From Schoenoplectus triqueter (lineage: Eukaryota > Streptophyta > Magnoliopsida > Poales > Cyperaceae), in assembly GCA_964058805.1 (NCBI GenBank), contig CAXKVV010001266.1, forward strand, positions 1 through 46,617: a DNA stretch of 46,617 nt, in the 5' to 3' direction. This document shows, in pieces, positions 45,338-46,617 of this stretch (position 1 is the stretch's first letter; the number at the start of each line of letters is the position of its first letter). A model generated the notes under the pieces. The model made no database searches and was not told the origin of the DNA. It worked only from the letters and a program-made list of their open reading frames with translations. The position numbers and the translations under genes are program-made.

Positions 45338-45873
45338 GGGAAGGAATATTTGTCAATGGCTATTTTGACAATTTTAAAATTGTAATTTTTTATGTATATT
45401 TTTTACTCATAAATTAATAGTATTTCAAATTTCTAGTGCAATTTCCTTATATTTGATAGTCTATCAAAAATTGTTAAATTGGAATCATTATTAATTATAT
45501 AAAAATTTGATAGACTTTGATAGACTACAAACGATAATAAAATTCCATAAAATTTAAAATGCTAATAACCTATGAGTAAAAGAATATATCTATAAAAAAA
45601 ATCTAATTTTAAGATTTTTTTTTCAAATTTATTTATCAATGGTTCCATCAAAGATCATTAAATTGGAAACGCTCCATATTGCATAAAATTTTTGATCTTT
45701 GAAGTATTAATGACTGATAATGAAATTACATAAAATTAAAAAAAATATCAATCTATAAGTAAAAAATATAATTATAATTTTTTTATATTTTTAATTTTTT
45801 TTGCATTTATTTAAAAATCAATTGTTAAGATTGTTAAAATAATTCAGTATCAGTTTGTCTCGGGATTCCTCCC
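45338..45873. mobile_element. Compound Mutator-like fold-back MITE
   Basis: The left end GGGAAGGAATATTTGTCAATGG and the right end (complement of GGGAGGAATCCCGAGAC) belong to the fold-back family. The family's central motif appears twice ('GATAGACTTTGATAGAC' near 45510 and 'CATCAAAGATCATTAAATTGG' near 45646). The element is longer than other copies (536 bp) and may be two copies fused or nested. Flanks TGATTAATA and ATACTAATA are only partly alike. Confidence 0.55.
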
Positions 45874-46617
45874 ATACTAATACTGATATATTATCCGATT
45901 TTTCTTAGTTACTTGCTATCTTGCAAGTCTATTTTTTATTTTAAATTTAATAATAATTATTGTAATAACTGATGGCAATATTTTTCAAAACTCAACTTCT
46001 TCACCACACAAAAAAAATGTCCTCGGAATAATGTTTGAAAAATTTTCAAACTATAACTCATTCACTCCCAAATAAATGTTAAGTTGTCTTGTACTAGATA
46101 TTATTTATATGCGTTAACTGTGTATATAAATTTAAATTTAAATCAGTACAAGTTCGTACTTATATTTGATTAAACAAGATATAAACACCCAATAGAAAAT
46201 GCTCTACGTTTTGACGAAATAAAATACAATTGATATACAAAGGCCAATACGTACGTAGGAATATGCATAAGGGCATTAGCTGATTTAATTTTGAAGGCAA
46301 AAATTTATATCTCATAATTTCAATTTGTTCATACCATTGGATATAGATATATAACTAGAGATCTACAAGACCATTCATATATTATAATTGTTAATCTCGA
46401 GTCTTGACTTTCACTTTAAAATTTGAAAATTAGAAAAATATCATTTCAAACTTCAAAATTAGTTTAATGCCGCTATAAATTCAAATGGATTAATTTTTAT
46501 AACTATATAAAGATATAATTTAAATATTAAAAATATAATAATATATTTAGTAACTAAAATACCCCTACCTTCATTCCTTAGTGCCTTTTTCTCAGCCGAA
46601 TCCCAAGTCGCAACAAC
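45874..46617. other. Intergenic, nothing recognised
   Basis: This is AT-rich to the end of the window. The last 60 bases are less AT-rich, but no coding frame can be supported from so little sequence. Confidence 0.35.

Overview
The window is nuclear DNA of a flowering plant, probably a eudicot. The evidence is AT-rich sequence, GT-AG introns, plant gene families (plant-type reticulon, galacturonokinase, HKT cation transporter) and many MITEs and LTR-retrotransposon remnants. I cannot name the species. No organellar, rRNA or bacterial-type sequence was recognised.

Only two genes look intact, both in the middle third. A small reticulon-like gene lies on the + strand (15696-17264, 4 coding exons, 171 aa). 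A galacturonokinase gene (GALAK type) lies on the - strand (23065-28750, 14 coding exons that join in frame to 421 aa). Between them, on the - strand, is a decayed HKT-type Na+/K+ transporter gene (18043-22256) with frameshifts and a nonsense codon in a pore motif. A 1.5-kb solo LTR sits in its first intron. Just upstream of it is a truncated, frameshifted 5' fragment of a UBP3/UBP4-type ubiquitin protease gene (22470-22663).

The outer thirds (1-15100 and 28900-46617) are essentially transposon territory. By matching terminal inverted repeats and target-site duplications (TSDs) by eye I delimited several families. (a) A Tourist/PIF-like family has 3-bp TSDs and, in most copies, a roughly 1.2-kb body with an ATT-rich core. 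(b) A Mutator-like fold-back MITE family has 9-bp TSDs and ends reading GGGTGGGGATCCCTTGACAATGG-like. (c) There are hAT-like MITEs, including one with an exact 8-bp TSD. (d) Two solo LTRs have 5-bp TSDs. (e) A roughly 6.5-kb LTR-type insertion has a 5-bp TSD.

Nesting gives a relative chronology. At 36679-43721 a Tourist-like element holds an LTR-type insertion, which holds a solo LTR, each with its own TSD. At 2874-4437 a Tourist-like element sits inside a Mutator-like MITE, and at 236-1105 the nesting is reversed. A short frameshifted fragment of S-adenosylmethionine synthetase lies at 35384-35497.

There is no sign that the genes act together. GALAK feeds galacturonate back into nucleotide-sugar synthesis, the reticulon shapes ER membrane, and the HKT and UBP pieces are dead. 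MITEs have landed about 80 bp upstream of the reticulon start codon and in a GALAK intron, where they could affect expression.
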